A DNA stretch of 25,102 nt, from positions 1 through 25,102 of the forward strand of contig JAPLBI010000058.1 of assembly GCA_026392815.1 (NCBI GenBank), in the 5' to 3' direction. Position numbers and translations under genes: made by a program. The stretch comes from Actinomycetota bacterium (GTDB lineage Bacteria > Actinomycetota > Actinomycetes > Nanopelagicales > Nanopelagicaceae). A model generated the notes under the pieces. That model had not been told where the DNA came from and did not search any database. It saw nothing but the letters and a program-made list of their open reading frames with translations. This document shows, one piece after another, positions 1-7,474 of this stretch. Numbering within the stretch: position 1 is the stretch's first letter; every line of letters starts with the position of its first letter.

Positions 1-123
1 GGCAACTGGGGCAAGTGACATCGCGGTACCGGGATGTCCATGGCCAGCCTTTTGAACTGAATCCATAGCGAGTGCACGGGCAATGACCACAGCGCGATCA
101 TCTAATTCAGTCCAGTTCTTCAT
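1..123 (-). CDS. tkt: Transketolase, N-terminal 41 residues (runs off the window edge)
   Basis: Transketolase moves two-carbon units between sugar phosphates in the pentose phosphate pathway, using thiamine diphosphate. Reading the minus strand from 123 gives MKNWTELDDRAVVIARALAM and continues with DSVQKAGHGHPGTAMSLAPV. The segment with GHGHPGTAMSLAP matches the conserved start of the first thiamine diphosphate domain of transketolases. Two in-frame ATGs exist (129 and 123). The purine-rich AAGGA overlaps the first and sits 5 nt before the second, so I choose 123. The gene follows ctaA on the same strand after 38 nt. Actinobacteria often have ctaB or ctaA beside tkt, which supports the call. 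Only the N-terminus is visible, so activity cannot be judged. Confidence 0.88.
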   Translation of the reverse strand, partial: MKNWTELDDRAVVIARALAMDSVQKAGHGHPGTAMSLAPVA

Positions 124-161
124 AGCCATCCTTTATTCGTATTTTTCATCTACTGATTTAA

Positions 162-1022
162 CTATTGAATTACCAAAGTCTTTGTAACGGTAATGCGGAT
201 TCGCCACGCTGCGATCCAAACTAGGGTTGCTCCAAGAAGATGAGCAGCCACAAGTATTTCAGGTATCCCAGTGAAGTATTGGATATAACCAATCGCGCCC
301 TGGGCGAGGGCGATCGCTGTGAAAACGGCAATTCTCCGAACTAGCTCTTTATCGCTTCGAACCAGAATGAAGAAGGCTGCAGTTAGACCCAGCAGCGCAA
401 TGACCGCATCGGCATGCAGCCATGCAACAACGCGAATATCGAATCCAAAGCGCTGTGCCTTCTCATCTCCTGCATGTGGACCAGATCCGGTCACGATTGT
501 TCCGAGAATAATCACCACGAAAGTTAATCCGATATGTAAGAGTGAGATTCGCTTTGTTAATTTATCCAGATCTGTGCGCGGGCGAGCTGAATACTCTCGT
601 CTCGAGTAAAGCGATGCCGCGCCAGCGATCAGAATTATCGATAGCAAAAGATGGCCAGCCACTGGTAGCGGATGTAAATCGGTGAGAACAGTTATTCCCC
701 CAAGAACGCCTTGACCAAGAATTCCAAGAAGTTGTCCGATAGCTAGCGAGCGCAGATCGCGGCGACGTTTATAGAGAACATGAATCAGAACTGCTAGTGA
801 CACTGCAACGAGTGCAAAGGTTAATAAACGATTTCCAAACTCGATCCAAGCATGTAACTGACCTTCTGCTTGATGAGGAACCGGCGTATATGAACCAGGT
901 GTGCATTCTGGCCAAGTTGGGCAGCCCAGGCCTGATCCCGTAATTCGCACTGCGCCACCGGTCAAGACCAATCCAGCTTGCAAAGTTAGTAGCGCGCCGT
1001 AGAGGAATCTGCGCAGCTTCAT
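162..1022 (-). CDS. ctaA: Heme A synthase (CtaA/COX15 family)
   Basis: CtaA is a membrane enzyme that oxidises the C8 methyl of heme O to the formyl group of heme A, the cofactor of aa3-type cytochrome c oxidase. The 286-residue protein is largely hydrophobic, with about eight membrane segments in two similar halves. Family marks are visible: the Cys pair in GCPTWPEC (C34, C40), the helix with H57 in HAWIEFGNRL, H124, H203 in WLHAD, and H261 in AAHLLGA, i.e. the heme-liganding histidine pairs. GGITVLTDLHPLP and IQYFTGIP are typical of actinobacterial members. No heme O synthase (ctaB) is in the window. A SURF1 gene at 9284-10030 fits the same pathway. No clear Shine-Dalgarno precedes the ATG; a TAGGCT hexamer at 1029-1034 suggests a leaderless mRNA. 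Confident. Confidence 0.93.
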   Translation of the reverse strand: MKLRRFLYGALLTLQAGLVLTGGAVRITGSGLGCPTWPECTPGSYTPVPHQAEGQLHAWIEFGNRLLTFALVAVSLAVLIHVLYKRRRDLRSLAIGQLLGILGQGVLGGITVLTDLHPLPVAGHLLLSIILIAGAASLYSRREYSARPRTDLDKLTKRISLLHIGLTFVVIILGTIVTGSGPHAGDEKAQRFGFDIRVVAWLHADAVIALLGLTAAFFILVRSDKELVRRIAVFTAIALAQGAIGYIQYFTGIPEILVAAHLLGATLVWIAAWRIRITVTKTLVIQ

Positions 1023-1028
1023 AGCCTT

Positions 1029-1059
1029 AGCCTAAGACCGCGCGAGGAAAGAGGCGGTC
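1029..1059 (-). promoter_or_regulatory. ctaA promoter region: TAGGCT -10 and a GACCGC/GCGGTC inverted repeat
   Basis: On the minus strand TAGGCT (1034 to 1029) is followed by six bases and then the ctaA ATG, which is the spacing expected of a leaderless transcript. A perfect 6-bp inverted repeat, GACCGC at 1036-1041 and GCGGTC at 1054-1059 with 12 nt between, covers the spacer and -35 region of this promoter. It could be an operator between divergent ctaA and sufR. No known regulator is recognised; chance cannot be excluded for a 6-bp repeat. Confidence 0.4.
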
Positions 1060-1100
1060 AAAGTCACGCCGTAGAAGTGGCGAGATGGCATGAATTAAGA

Positions 1101-1115
1101 CACAATAGTGTTGTG
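1101..1115. promoter_or_regulatory. Candidate SufR operator / sufR promoter (CACAA-N5-TTGTG)
   Basis: CACAA at 1101-1105 and TTGTG at 1111-1115 form a perfect 5-5-5 inverted repeat, with a nested ACAC/GTGT palindrome (1100-1103, 1108-1111). It overlaps both a possible -10 element (CACAAT, 1101-1106, ending 6 nt before the GTG at 1113) and the start codon itself. SufR proteins bind short inverted repeats in front of suf operons and repress them when loaded with an Fe-S cluster, so an autoregulatory operator here is reasonable. The assignment to SufR is inference. Confidence 0.5.
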
Positions 1116-1835
1116 AAAATCAAGGAACGTCCGAGCGCCATCGTGGGAGATGATCCGCGTACCCGCGATGCCGTCGCCCGCTCAATCCTTGAAAATGGAC
1201 CATCTACCGCTGTTGCCTTGGGCGAGCGCTTAGGTCTTACGCCAGCTGGAATTCGCCGCCACTTAGACCTGCTTGTCGCGGATGGAATTCTCGAAGCGCG
1301 CGATCCACGAGTTGCACCATCGCGCGGGCGTGGTCGACCATCCAAAGTTTTCGTGATGACCGATAACGGGCGCGAGAAGTTCGAACATTCTTACGACGAT
1401 CTAGCCGTTGCTGCTCTCAAGTTTATGTCTGCACAATCTGGAGAACATCTCGTTAGCGCATTTGCGCAATCACGCGCCGATGACATGGTTCGTAAAGCGA
1501 GTTCTTCTATTTCAAAGAGCGATGACAAAGTCGCATCACTTGCTGAGTTCCTAACCGAACAAGGTTATGCCGCAAGCGTCGGTCCACGTGGGACAGGTGA
1601 AGAACTTTGTCAGCACCATTGCCCGATTGCACACGTCGCCGCTGAGTTTCCCCAGCTATGTGAAGCCGAGACAGAGGCGCTTTCAAATCTGCTCGGAACT
1701 CACGTACAGCGTTTAGCTACCATCGCACACGGCGATGGTGTTTGCACGACATATATTCCTCAAATTACCAAGCAAGTTATAAAGCAAGTTCCAAAGATAA
1801 ACACTCAAGCAAAAGCCGGAAAGGCGCAAAAATGA
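1113..1835 (+). CDS. sufR: SufR-type iron-sulfur transcriptional repressor of the suf operon
   Basis: This is a winged-helix regulator that is expected to sense Fe-S status and control the operon it heads. The N-terminal third carries a helix-turn-helix of DeoR/ArsR kind ([20 protein letters not shown]) and a wing with [12 protein letters not shown]. The C-terminal half has four cysteines spaced C-x3-C-x12-C-x27-C (C166, C170, C183, C211 counted from the GTG at 1113). This is the spacing I recall for the cluster ligands of mycobacterial SufR. I choose GTG 1113 because the family motif starts shortly after it and a -10-like hexamer lies at leaderless distance; an in-frame GTG at 1077 would give 12 more residues with no better ribosome site. 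The stop overlaps the sufB start (ATGA), so regulator and operon are co-transcribed. The tail is Lys/Gln-rich and unconserved. Confidence 0.9.
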   Translation: MKIKERPSAIVGDDPRTRDAVARSILENGPSTAVALGERLGLTPAGIRRHLDLLVADGILEARDPRVAPSRGRGRPSKVFVMTDNGREKFEHSYDDLAVAALKFMSAQSGEHLVSAFAQSRADDMVRKASSSISKSDDKVASLAEFLTEQGYAASVGPRGTGEELCQHHCPIAHVAAEFPQLCEAETEALSNLLGTHVQRLATIAHGDGVCTTYIPQITKQVIKQVPKINTQAKAGKAQK

Positions 1836-3241
1836 CAACAGCACATCCAGAGCTCGAAGGTCTTGGAAACTACGAATACGGTTGGTCAGATGGCAACGAT
1901 GCTGGCGCAAACTCGAAACGTGGCATTAACGAAGATGTCGTTCGCGATATCTCTTCCAAGAAGGACGAACCACAGTGGATGCTAGACCTGCGCCTTAAAG
2001 GCTTGTCACTGTTTGAGAAGAAGCCGATGCCATCATGGGGATCAGACCTTTCTGGAATTTTCTTTGACACCATCAAATACTTCGTTCGCTCTACCGAGAA
2101 GCAGGCCGCGACTTGGGATGATCTACCTGAAGAAATCAAAAACACTTACGATCGTCTAGGTATCCCAGAAGCAGAAAAGCAACGCTTGGTCTCTGGCGTT
2201 GCAGCGCAGTACGAATCAGAAGTTGTTTATCACTCAATCCGCGAAGATCTCGCGGCCCAGGGCGTTATCTTCCTTGATACAGATAGCGGCCTCAAGCAAC
2301 ACCCAGAACTATTTAAAGAGTACTTCGGTTCAGTTATTCCAGTTGGAGATAACAAGTTTGCAGCTCTCAACACTTCCGTGTGGTCTGGTGGTTCATTCAT
2401 CTACGTACCAAAGGGCGTACACGTCGAAATTCCATTGCAGGCATATTTCCGAATCAACACCGAAAACATGGGTCAGTTCGAGCGCACCTTGATCATTGCC
2501 GATGAAGATTCATATATCCACTATGTAGAAGGCTGCACAGCGCCAATCTACAAATCAGATTCACTTCACTCAGCAGTCGTAGAAATCATCGTAAAGAAGG
2601 GTGCACGCGTTCGTTACACCACGATTCAAAACTGGTCTAACAACGTTTACAACCTCGTAACCAAGCGCGCTACTTGCGCTGAGGGTGCAACGATGGAATG
2701 GGTCGATGGAAATATCGGTTCCAAGGTAACCATGAAGTACCCAGCAGTTATGTTGATGGGTCCACATGCAAAGGGCGAAACGCTCTCACTAGCATTCGCT
2801 GGTCCCGGACAACATCAAGATTCAGGTGCAAAGATGGTTCACGCAGCGCCTTACACATCTTCTTCAGTTATCTCTAAATCAGTTGCCCGCGGCGGTGGTC
2901 GTACTTCTTACCGCGGACTCGTACAAGTTCAAGAAGGTGCGCATCACTCAAAGAGCACGGTTAAGTGTGACGCGCTATTGGTTGACACAATTTCACGTTC
3001 TGACACATACCCATATGTCGATATCCGCGAAGACGATGTTTCAATGGGCCACGAAGCAACTGTTTCAAAGATCAGTGATGATCAGCTCTTCTATTTGATG
3101 TCACGTGGCTTAACAGAAGATGAGGCCATGGCGATGATCGTTCGTGGCTTTATCGAACCCATTGCACGCGAACTTCCAATGGAGTATGCACTTGAGTTAA
3201 ACCGACTAATTGAACTTCAGATGGAAGGTGCTGTCGGTTAA
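1832..3241 (+). CDS. sufB: Fe-S cluster assembly scaffold protein SufB
   Basis: SufB is the core scaffold of the SufBCD complex, where sulfur and iron are built into clusters in the cytosol. The 469-residue product has the usual length. The long right-handed beta-helix is recognisable from motifs such as [42 protein letters not shown] and [20 protein letters not shown]. The C-terminus has SRSDTYPY and [21 protein letters not shown], typical of SufB rather than SufD. C-terminal Cys (in [10 protein letters not shown]) and His residues in the cluster-forming region are present. The start at 1832 overlaps the sufR stop as ATGA and has a GGAAAGG upstream; an in-frame ATG at 1742 would lie inside sufR and is rejected. 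The stop overlaps the sufD start by one base. Confidence 0.97.
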   Translation: MTTAHPELEGLGNYEYGWSDGNDAGANSKRGINEDVVRDISSKKDEPQWMLDLRLKGLSLFEKKPMPSWGSDLSGIFFDTIKYFVRSTEKQAATWDDLPEEIKNTYDRLGIPEAEKQRLVSGVAAQYESEVVYHSIREDLAAQGVIFLDTDSGLKQHPELFKEYFGSVIPVGDNKFAALNTSVWSGGSFIYVPKGVHVEIPLQAYFRINTENMGQFERTLIIADEDSYIHYVEGCTAPIYKSDSLHSAVVEIIVKKGARVRYTTIQNWSNNVYNLVTKRATCAEGATMEWVDGNIGSKVTMKYPAVMLMGPHAKGETLSLAFAGPGQHQDSGAKMVHAAPYTSSSVISKSVARGGGRTSYRGLVQVQEGAHHSKSTVKCDALLVDTISRSDTYPYVDIREDDVSMGHEATVSKISDDQLFYLMSRGLTEDEAMAMIVRGFIEPIARELPMEYALELNRLIELQMEGAVG

Positions 3242-4332
3242 TGACAACGCTCACCACTAACTACTTAACGCCTACTGGGCGAGAAGAGGCCTGGCGCTTT
3301 ACTCCGTTAAAGCGTTTAGGTGGTCTTCATGATGGCACTGCAGTAATTGCAGATCGCCGATCGCTTTCGCTTAAGGGCGTTGCCGCAGAAGGCGTCAGCT
3401 TCGAAAGAATCTCACGCGAGTTAGCCGCTCCGTTAACTGAAAGCGATGATGCAATTGTTGGCCGTATCCGCGAAAACGCAGCAGATGTCGCCGTTCTAAC
3501 CATCAAGGCAAACACAGAAGTTGCAGCGCCGATCTTCTTAAATCGCAGCTCTGGCGCTACAGATTCCGCTGAACTCTCTCGAGTTCAGATCCGAATCGAA
3601 AACCATGCCAAGGCAACTGTGATCATCGAGAACTCTGGCGATACTCACCTTGCAGAAGATATGGAAATCTCAGTCGCACCGGGAGCGAACTTAACGTTGG
3701 TGACTTTGCAAGAGTGGGATGGAAAGACAATTCACGCCGGCCGCCACCATGCAATCGTCGATCGCGATGCAACTTTTAAGTCAATCGTTGTAACGGTAGG
3801 TGGATCACTTGTTCGTTTACTTCCAACAGTTGATTTCATTGCACCTGGCGCATCCTGTGAGCTATTAGGCGTTTACTTTGCAACTTCTGGACAGTTCTTC
3901 GAACATCGTATGTTTGTTGATCACAAAGTCCCAAATGCAAAGTCACGCGTTAACTACAAGGGCGCACTTGCAGGAGATGGGGCGCATACCGTCTGGATTG
4001 GTGATGTCTTTATCCGCGCTGCAGCTGAAGGCACAGATACTTACGAGCTAAACCGCAATCTCTTGCTCTCCGATGGAGCGCGCGCAGATTCAGTTCCTAA
4101 CTTGGAGATTGAAACTGGCGAGATCGTTGGAGCAGGACATGCCAGTACAACTGGTCGCTTCGACGACGAACAACTCTTCTACTTGATGTCACGTGGCATT
4201 AATGCAGCAGATGCTCGTCGCTTAGTGGTTCGCGGCTTCTTCAATGAAATCGTCTCTGAGATTGGCGTGGAAGAGATTCAAGATCGCCTTATGGATCGTA
4301 TCGATGGCGAGCTTGCAAAGGCTGGTTCGTAA
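3241..4332 (+). CDS. sufD: Fe-S cluster assembly protein SufD
   Basis: SufD pairs with SufB and binds the SufC ATPase to form the scaffold complex. The 363-residue protein starts with the SufD mark GREEAWRFTPLKRL and ends with the shared SufB/SufD beta-helix and helical domain: NYKGALAGDGAHTVWIGDV, EGTDTYELNRNLLLSDGARADSVPNLEIETGEI and [16 protein letters not shown]. The conserved His of GAGHAS is present. It is somewhat shorter than some actinobacterial SufD proteins, by eye mostly in the variable N-terminal half, and I see no break. Start and stop are tightly packed: TAATG with sufB, and the next gene begins directly after the stop. Confidence 0.96.
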   Translation: MTTLTTNYLTPTGREEAWRFTPLKRLGGLHDGTAVIADRRSLSLKGVAAEGVSFERISRELAAPLTESDDAIVGRIRENAADVAVLTIKANTEVAAPIFLNRSSGATDSAELSRVQIRIENHAKATVIIENSGDTHLAEDMEISVAPGANLTLVTLQEWDGKTIHAGRHHAIVDRDATFKSIVVTVGGSLVRLLPTVDFIAPGASCELLGVYFATSGQFFEHRMFVDHKVPNAKSRVNYKGALAGDGAHTVWIGDVFIRAAAEGTDTYELNRNLLLSDGARADSVPNLEIETGEIVGAGHASTTGRFDDEQLFYLMSRGINAADARRLVVRGFFNEIVSEIGVEEIQDRLMDRIDGELAKAGS

Positions 4333-4629
4333 ATGAGCGATCTAAAACTTAGCGAGTTAACTTCGGGTAAGCCGGTCAAGATCGAAAAAGATGGTCAAGC
4401 CATCTGCGTAGCCCGCATCGGCGATGAGGTATTTGCTGTTGATGACACCTGTTCACATTCAGATGCTTCTCTATCAGAAGGTGACATTACAGATTTCAAG
4501 ATCGAGTGCTGGCTTCATGGTGCAGAGTTTGATCTTCGTACAGGCGAAGCGTTAACTCCGCCAGCAGTTGCACCAATTAAGACTTATTCAGTAAGCGTTG
4601 ACGGAGACTCCGTCACGGTAGATGCGTAG
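4333..4629 (+). CDS. Rieske-type [2Fe-2S] ferredoxin inside the suf operon
   Basis: This 98-residue protein is a small soluble Rieske domain of the NirD/dioxygenase-ferredoxin kind. The cluster ligands are complete: C40-x-H42 in DTCSHSDASL and C59-x-x-H62 in ECWLHGAEFDL. The protein ends right after the fold, with no membrane anchor. It sits between sufD and sufC with no space, an arrangement known in other actinobacteria such as streptomycetes. It may supply electrons for cluster assembly or be a client of it; the sequence does not say which. It is often annotated as an aromatic dioxygenase ferredoxin subunit, but no oxygenase gene is nearby, so that name would mislead here. Confidence 0.92.
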   Translation: MSDLKLSELTSGKPVKIEKDGQAICVARIGDEVFAVDDTCSHSDASLSEGDITDFKIECWLHGAEFDLRTGEALTPPAVAPIKTYSVSVDGDSVTVDA

Positions 4630-4641
4630 CGAGGAAAATTG

Positions 4642-5394
4642 ATGAGCACTCTAGAAATCCGCGGACTTAAAGTCTCTGTTGAAACCGAGAACGGTTCAGT
4701 TGAAATTCTTAAAGGCGTCGACCTCACTATCAAATCTGGTGAAACCCACGCCATCATGGGCCCAAATGGTTCAGGAAAATCAACTCTTGCCTACTCAATT
4801 GCGGGACACCCAAAGTACACAATCACCAGCGGCACAGTCACGCTAGATGGTGCAGATGTTCTTGAGATGACTGTCGATGAGCGCGCTAAGGCCGGTCTCT
4901 TCTTGGCGATGCAATATCCAGTAGAAGTTCCTGGCGTATCTGTCTCTAACTTCCTTCGTACTGCAGCAACTGCGCTACGCGGCGAAGCGCCTAAGTTACG
5001 TACTTGGGTCGGCGAAGTTAAAGGCGCGATGGAAGCTTTGAGTATGGATCCATCTTTTGCACAACGCAATGTCAATGAAGGTTTCTCTGGTGGAGAAAAG
5101 AAGCGCCACGAAATCATGCAGCTAGAACTACTCAAGCCAAAGATGGCTATTCTCGATGAGACAGATTCAGGTCTAGATGTTGATGCGCTTCGCATCGTCT
5201 CTGAGGGCGTCAACCGTGCGAAGGCAGCGAATGATCTTGGCGTTCTATTGATCACTCACTACACCCGAATCCTCCGCTACATCAAGCCAGATTTTGTTCA
5301 CGTATTTGCCAACGGCAAGATCGTTGAACAAGGTGGACCAGAACTTGCAGATAAACTCGAAGCAAATGGGTATGCGGAGTACGTAACTGCGTAA
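4642..5394 (+). CDS. sufC: Fe-S cluster assembly ATPase SufC
   Basis: SufC is the ABC-type ATPase that drives conformational change of SufBD during cluster assembly. All nucleotide-binding motifs are there: Walker A GPNGSGKST (residues 40-48), the signature SGGEKKR (149-155) preceded by VNEGF, and Walker B MAILDETDSGLD with the SufC-specific ETDSGLD. The H-loop is in LLITHYTRILRYIKPDFVHV. There are no membrane segments. I start at the ATG 4642 (MSTLEIRGLK), 7 nt after GAGG at 4631-4634; the TTG at 4639 directly before it is an alternative. Length of 250 residues is normal. The gap to the Rieske gene is 12 nt. Confidence 0.97.
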   Translation: MSTLEIRGLKVSVETENGSVEILKGVDLTIKSGETHAIMGPNGSGKSTLAYSIAGHPKYTITSGTVTLDGADVLEMTVDERAKAGLFLAMQYPVEVPGVSVSNFLRTAATALRGEAPKLRTWVGEVKGAMEALSMDPSFAQRNVNEGFSGGEKKRHEIMQLELLKPKMAILDETDSGLDVDALRIVSEGVNRAKAANDLGVLLITHYTRILRYIKPDFVHVFANGKIVEQGGPELADKLEANGYAEYVTA

Positions 5395-5414
5395 CATCGC
5401 AATTACTAAATTTA

Positions 5415-6634
5415 ATGCCATTTGATGCAGTCGCTATCCGCGCGGATTTTCCGATCTTTGATCGCAAGATCCGTGATGGAAAGCGCCTGGTCTATCTAGA
5501 TAGCGGTGCAACAAGCCAGAAGCCGAACGTCGTTATCGATGCGGAGAGTAATTTCTACAGGCTACATAACGCGGCTGCCCATCGCGGAGCGCATCAATTA
5601 GCCGAAGAAGCTACTGAAGGAATCGAATCTGCTCGCCGAATTGTCGCTAATTTCCTAGGTGGAAAAGATGATGAAATCGTCTTCACCAAGAGTTCCACAG
5701 AGGCGCTAAATCTCTTGGCCTATTCGATCGGTTCAGCACCTGTTGGAAATAAGTTCCACCTAAACGCTGGCGATGAAATTGTGGTCTCCGAGATGGAGCA
5801 CCATGCCAATTTGATTCCTTGGCAACAACTAGCAGCGCGCACAGGTGCGGTTCTGAAAGCTTAGATCTCTCAAATATCGATTCTATTATTACGACGAAGA
5901 CCAAGATTGTTGCGCTAACTCACCAATCAAATGTTCTCGGAACTATTGTTCCATTGGAAGATTTGGTAAAGCGCACACACGATGTAGGCGCCGTTTTCAT
6001 CCTTGATGCTTGCCAATCTGTGCCGCATATGCCAGTTAACGTGGCAGATCTAGATATCGATTTCTTAGCCTTCTCTGGCCATAAAGCAGTTGGACCAACT
6101 GGAGTTGGAGTTCTCTGGGGAAGAGCGAATTTACTCGAAGAACTTCCGCCATTCCTATTTGGCGGATCGATGATCGAGTCAGTGACTATGACTGAAGCAA
6201 CTTGGGCACCAGCACCTCGTAAATTTGAACCAGGCGTTCCAAATATGGCGCAGATTGTTGGCTTAGGGGTCGCACTCAAGTACTTAACAAAGATCGGAAT
6301 GGGTGCGATCCATAAACATGAAATCGAACTCACTAAATATGCGCTAGATGCAATGTCCGGTATTGATTCACTTCGTATTCTCGGCCCTCTAAATACGGAT
6401 ATGCGTGGGGGAGCGGTTTCCTTCACACTCGGTGAAATTCATCCGCATGACTTAGGACAATTTTTAGATGATGCGGGAATCGCAGTTCGCACGGGACATC
6501 ACTGCGCCTGGCCACTAACTCGCAAGATGGGCGTTGCCGCTACAACCCGTGCAAGTTTCTATCTCTACAACACCACCGAAGATATCGATCAACTTTGTGA
6601 ATCGATCCTTGCTGCGCAGAAATACTTCGGCTAA
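5415..6634 (+). pseudogene. sufS: Cysteine desulfurase SufS, split by a frame-shifting internal loss at about 5859
   Basis: SufS takes sulfur from cysteine, using pyridoxal phosphate, and passes it to SufU. The first part (5415-5858) gives YLDSGATSQKPNVVIDAE, AAHRGAHQLAEEATEG and EMEHHANLIPWQQLAARTGAVLK, then meets TAG at 5862. The rest continues in another frame from 5861 (LDLSNIDSIITTKTKI) to 6634, with the cofactor lysine in SGHKAVGP (codon 6083-6085), the catalytic cysteine in TGHHCAWPL (6503-6505) and a normal C-terminus. In relatives about nine residues (such as WYGVTDDGR) stand between these parts. Here only two bases remain, so about 25 nt appear lost. Both halves are otherwise well conserved, so a sequence error is likelier than decay. 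No Shine-Dalgarno is seen before the ATG. The stop overlaps the sufU start. Confidence 0.9.
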
Positions 6635-7074
6635 TGCAACTCGATAACCTTTATCAGGAAGTGATCCTTGATCACTATAAGAACCCGCAGAACAAGAAGC
6701 TATCAGCGACTTACGACGCACAGGTTCACCACGTAAACCCTTCTTGTGGCGATGAAATTGATTTAAATGTAACGATCAAGAACGGCGAAGTATCCGCAAT
6801 CACTTGGGATGGCGTTGGTTGTTCGATCTCTCAAGCCAGCGTCTCGGTTCTCACAGACCTGTTAATCGGTAAGAGCATTTCAGATGCTTACCGAGTTTTT
6901 GATGAGTTTGTCGCCCTAATGCAGAGTAAAGGTGCGGTGACTGGAGATGAAGATCTCCTGGAAGATGCAGTCGCCTTTGCTGGCGTTTCTAAATATCCCG
7001 CACGAATCAAATGTGCCCTGTTGGGCTGGATGGCATTTAAAGATGCCAGCGTTCAAGCCCAATCCAAGGGCTAG
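6634..7074 (+). CDS. sufU: SufU, zinc-dependent sulfur acceptor/transferase
   Basis: SufU accepts the persulfide sulfur from SufS and hands it to the SufB scaffold. The 146-residue protein has the SufU/IscU fold with the three cysteines expected to bind zinc and sulfur: C38 in NPSCGDE (with D40), C63 in VGCSISQAS and C127 in RIKCALLGW. The insert between the second and third cysteine (MQSKGAVTGDEDLLEDAVAF) is the mark that separates SufU from IscU, which it matches. The start overlaps the sufS stop by one base. This means the operon carries the SufS-SufU pair used by Gram-positive bacteria rather than SufE. Confidence 0.95.
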   Translation: MQLDNLYQEVILDHYKNPQNKKLSATYDAQVHHVNPSCGDEIDLNVTIKNGEVSAITWDGVGCSISQASVSVLTDLLIGKSISDAYRVFDEFVALMQSKGAVTGDEDLLEDAVAFAGVSKYPARIKCALLGWMAFKDASVQAQSKG

Positions 7075-7113
7075 TAAGATCTAACCAGAGCAATCTACAA
7101 AACGGAGAAAATA

Positions 7114-7425
7114 ATGGCTGCAACAGTTGATGATGTAACAGAGGCGATGAAGGATGTCGTCGATCCCGAGCTCGGAATCAATGTTGTTGATCTTGGCCTT
7201 ATCTACGATGTAATGGTCGACGATAACAATATCGCCGTACTAAATATGACTCTGACATCTGCGGCTTGTCCATTGCAGGATGTAATCGAAGATCAAACTC
7301 GTCAAGCACTCGCACCTCATACTTCGGATGTAAAGATCAACTGGGTATGGATGCCACCTTGGGGTCCAGATAAGATTTCAGATGATGGGCGCGAACAACT
7401 ACGTGCGCTTGGTTTTACCGTCTAA
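7114..7425 (+). CDS. sufT: SufT-like MIP18/DUF59 family protein
   Basis: This 103-residue protein belongs to the MIP18 (DUF59, PaaD-like) family, small proteins that help mature Fe-S enzymes. The family core is clear: VVDPELGINVVDLGLIYDV, then MTLTSAACPLQDVI with the single conserved cysteine, and the WMPPWGPDKISDDGREQLRALGF ending typical of actinobacterial SufT. It is the last gene of the suf operon, 39 nt after sufU, with its own ribosome site CGGAG 8 nt before the ATG. The conserved position at the 3' end of suf operons in mycobacteria and streptomycetes supports the name. The exact biochemical step is not established for this group. Confidence 0.92.
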   Translation: MAATVDDVTEAMKDVVDPELGINVVDLGLIYDVMVDDNNIAVLNMTLTSAACPLQDVIEDQTRQALAPHTSDVKINWVWMPPWGPDKISDDGREQLRALGFTV

Positions 7426-7474
7426 CCTAAATTAGCGTTAGCGATCTAGCAATTTATTTGATCGGAAGCTCTTT

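Noticed and set aside
1742..1831. A longer SufB beginning at ATG 1742
   Set aside because: The extra 30 residues are Ser/Lys-rich, lie over the sufR coding end in another frame and have no family likeness; ATG 1832 overlaps the sufR stop as ATGA.
4333..4629. Aromatic-ring dioxygenase ferredoxin subunit
   Set aside because: The fold fits, but no oxygenase or reductase gene is close and the gene is locked in the suf operon.
5819..5870. An ATG in frame with the second half of sufS, as a separate gene
   Set aside because: The residues before LDLSN (about 5819-5860) are out-of-frame sequence of the upstream part of sufS, not a natural N-terminus; the conserved protein simply continues across the break.
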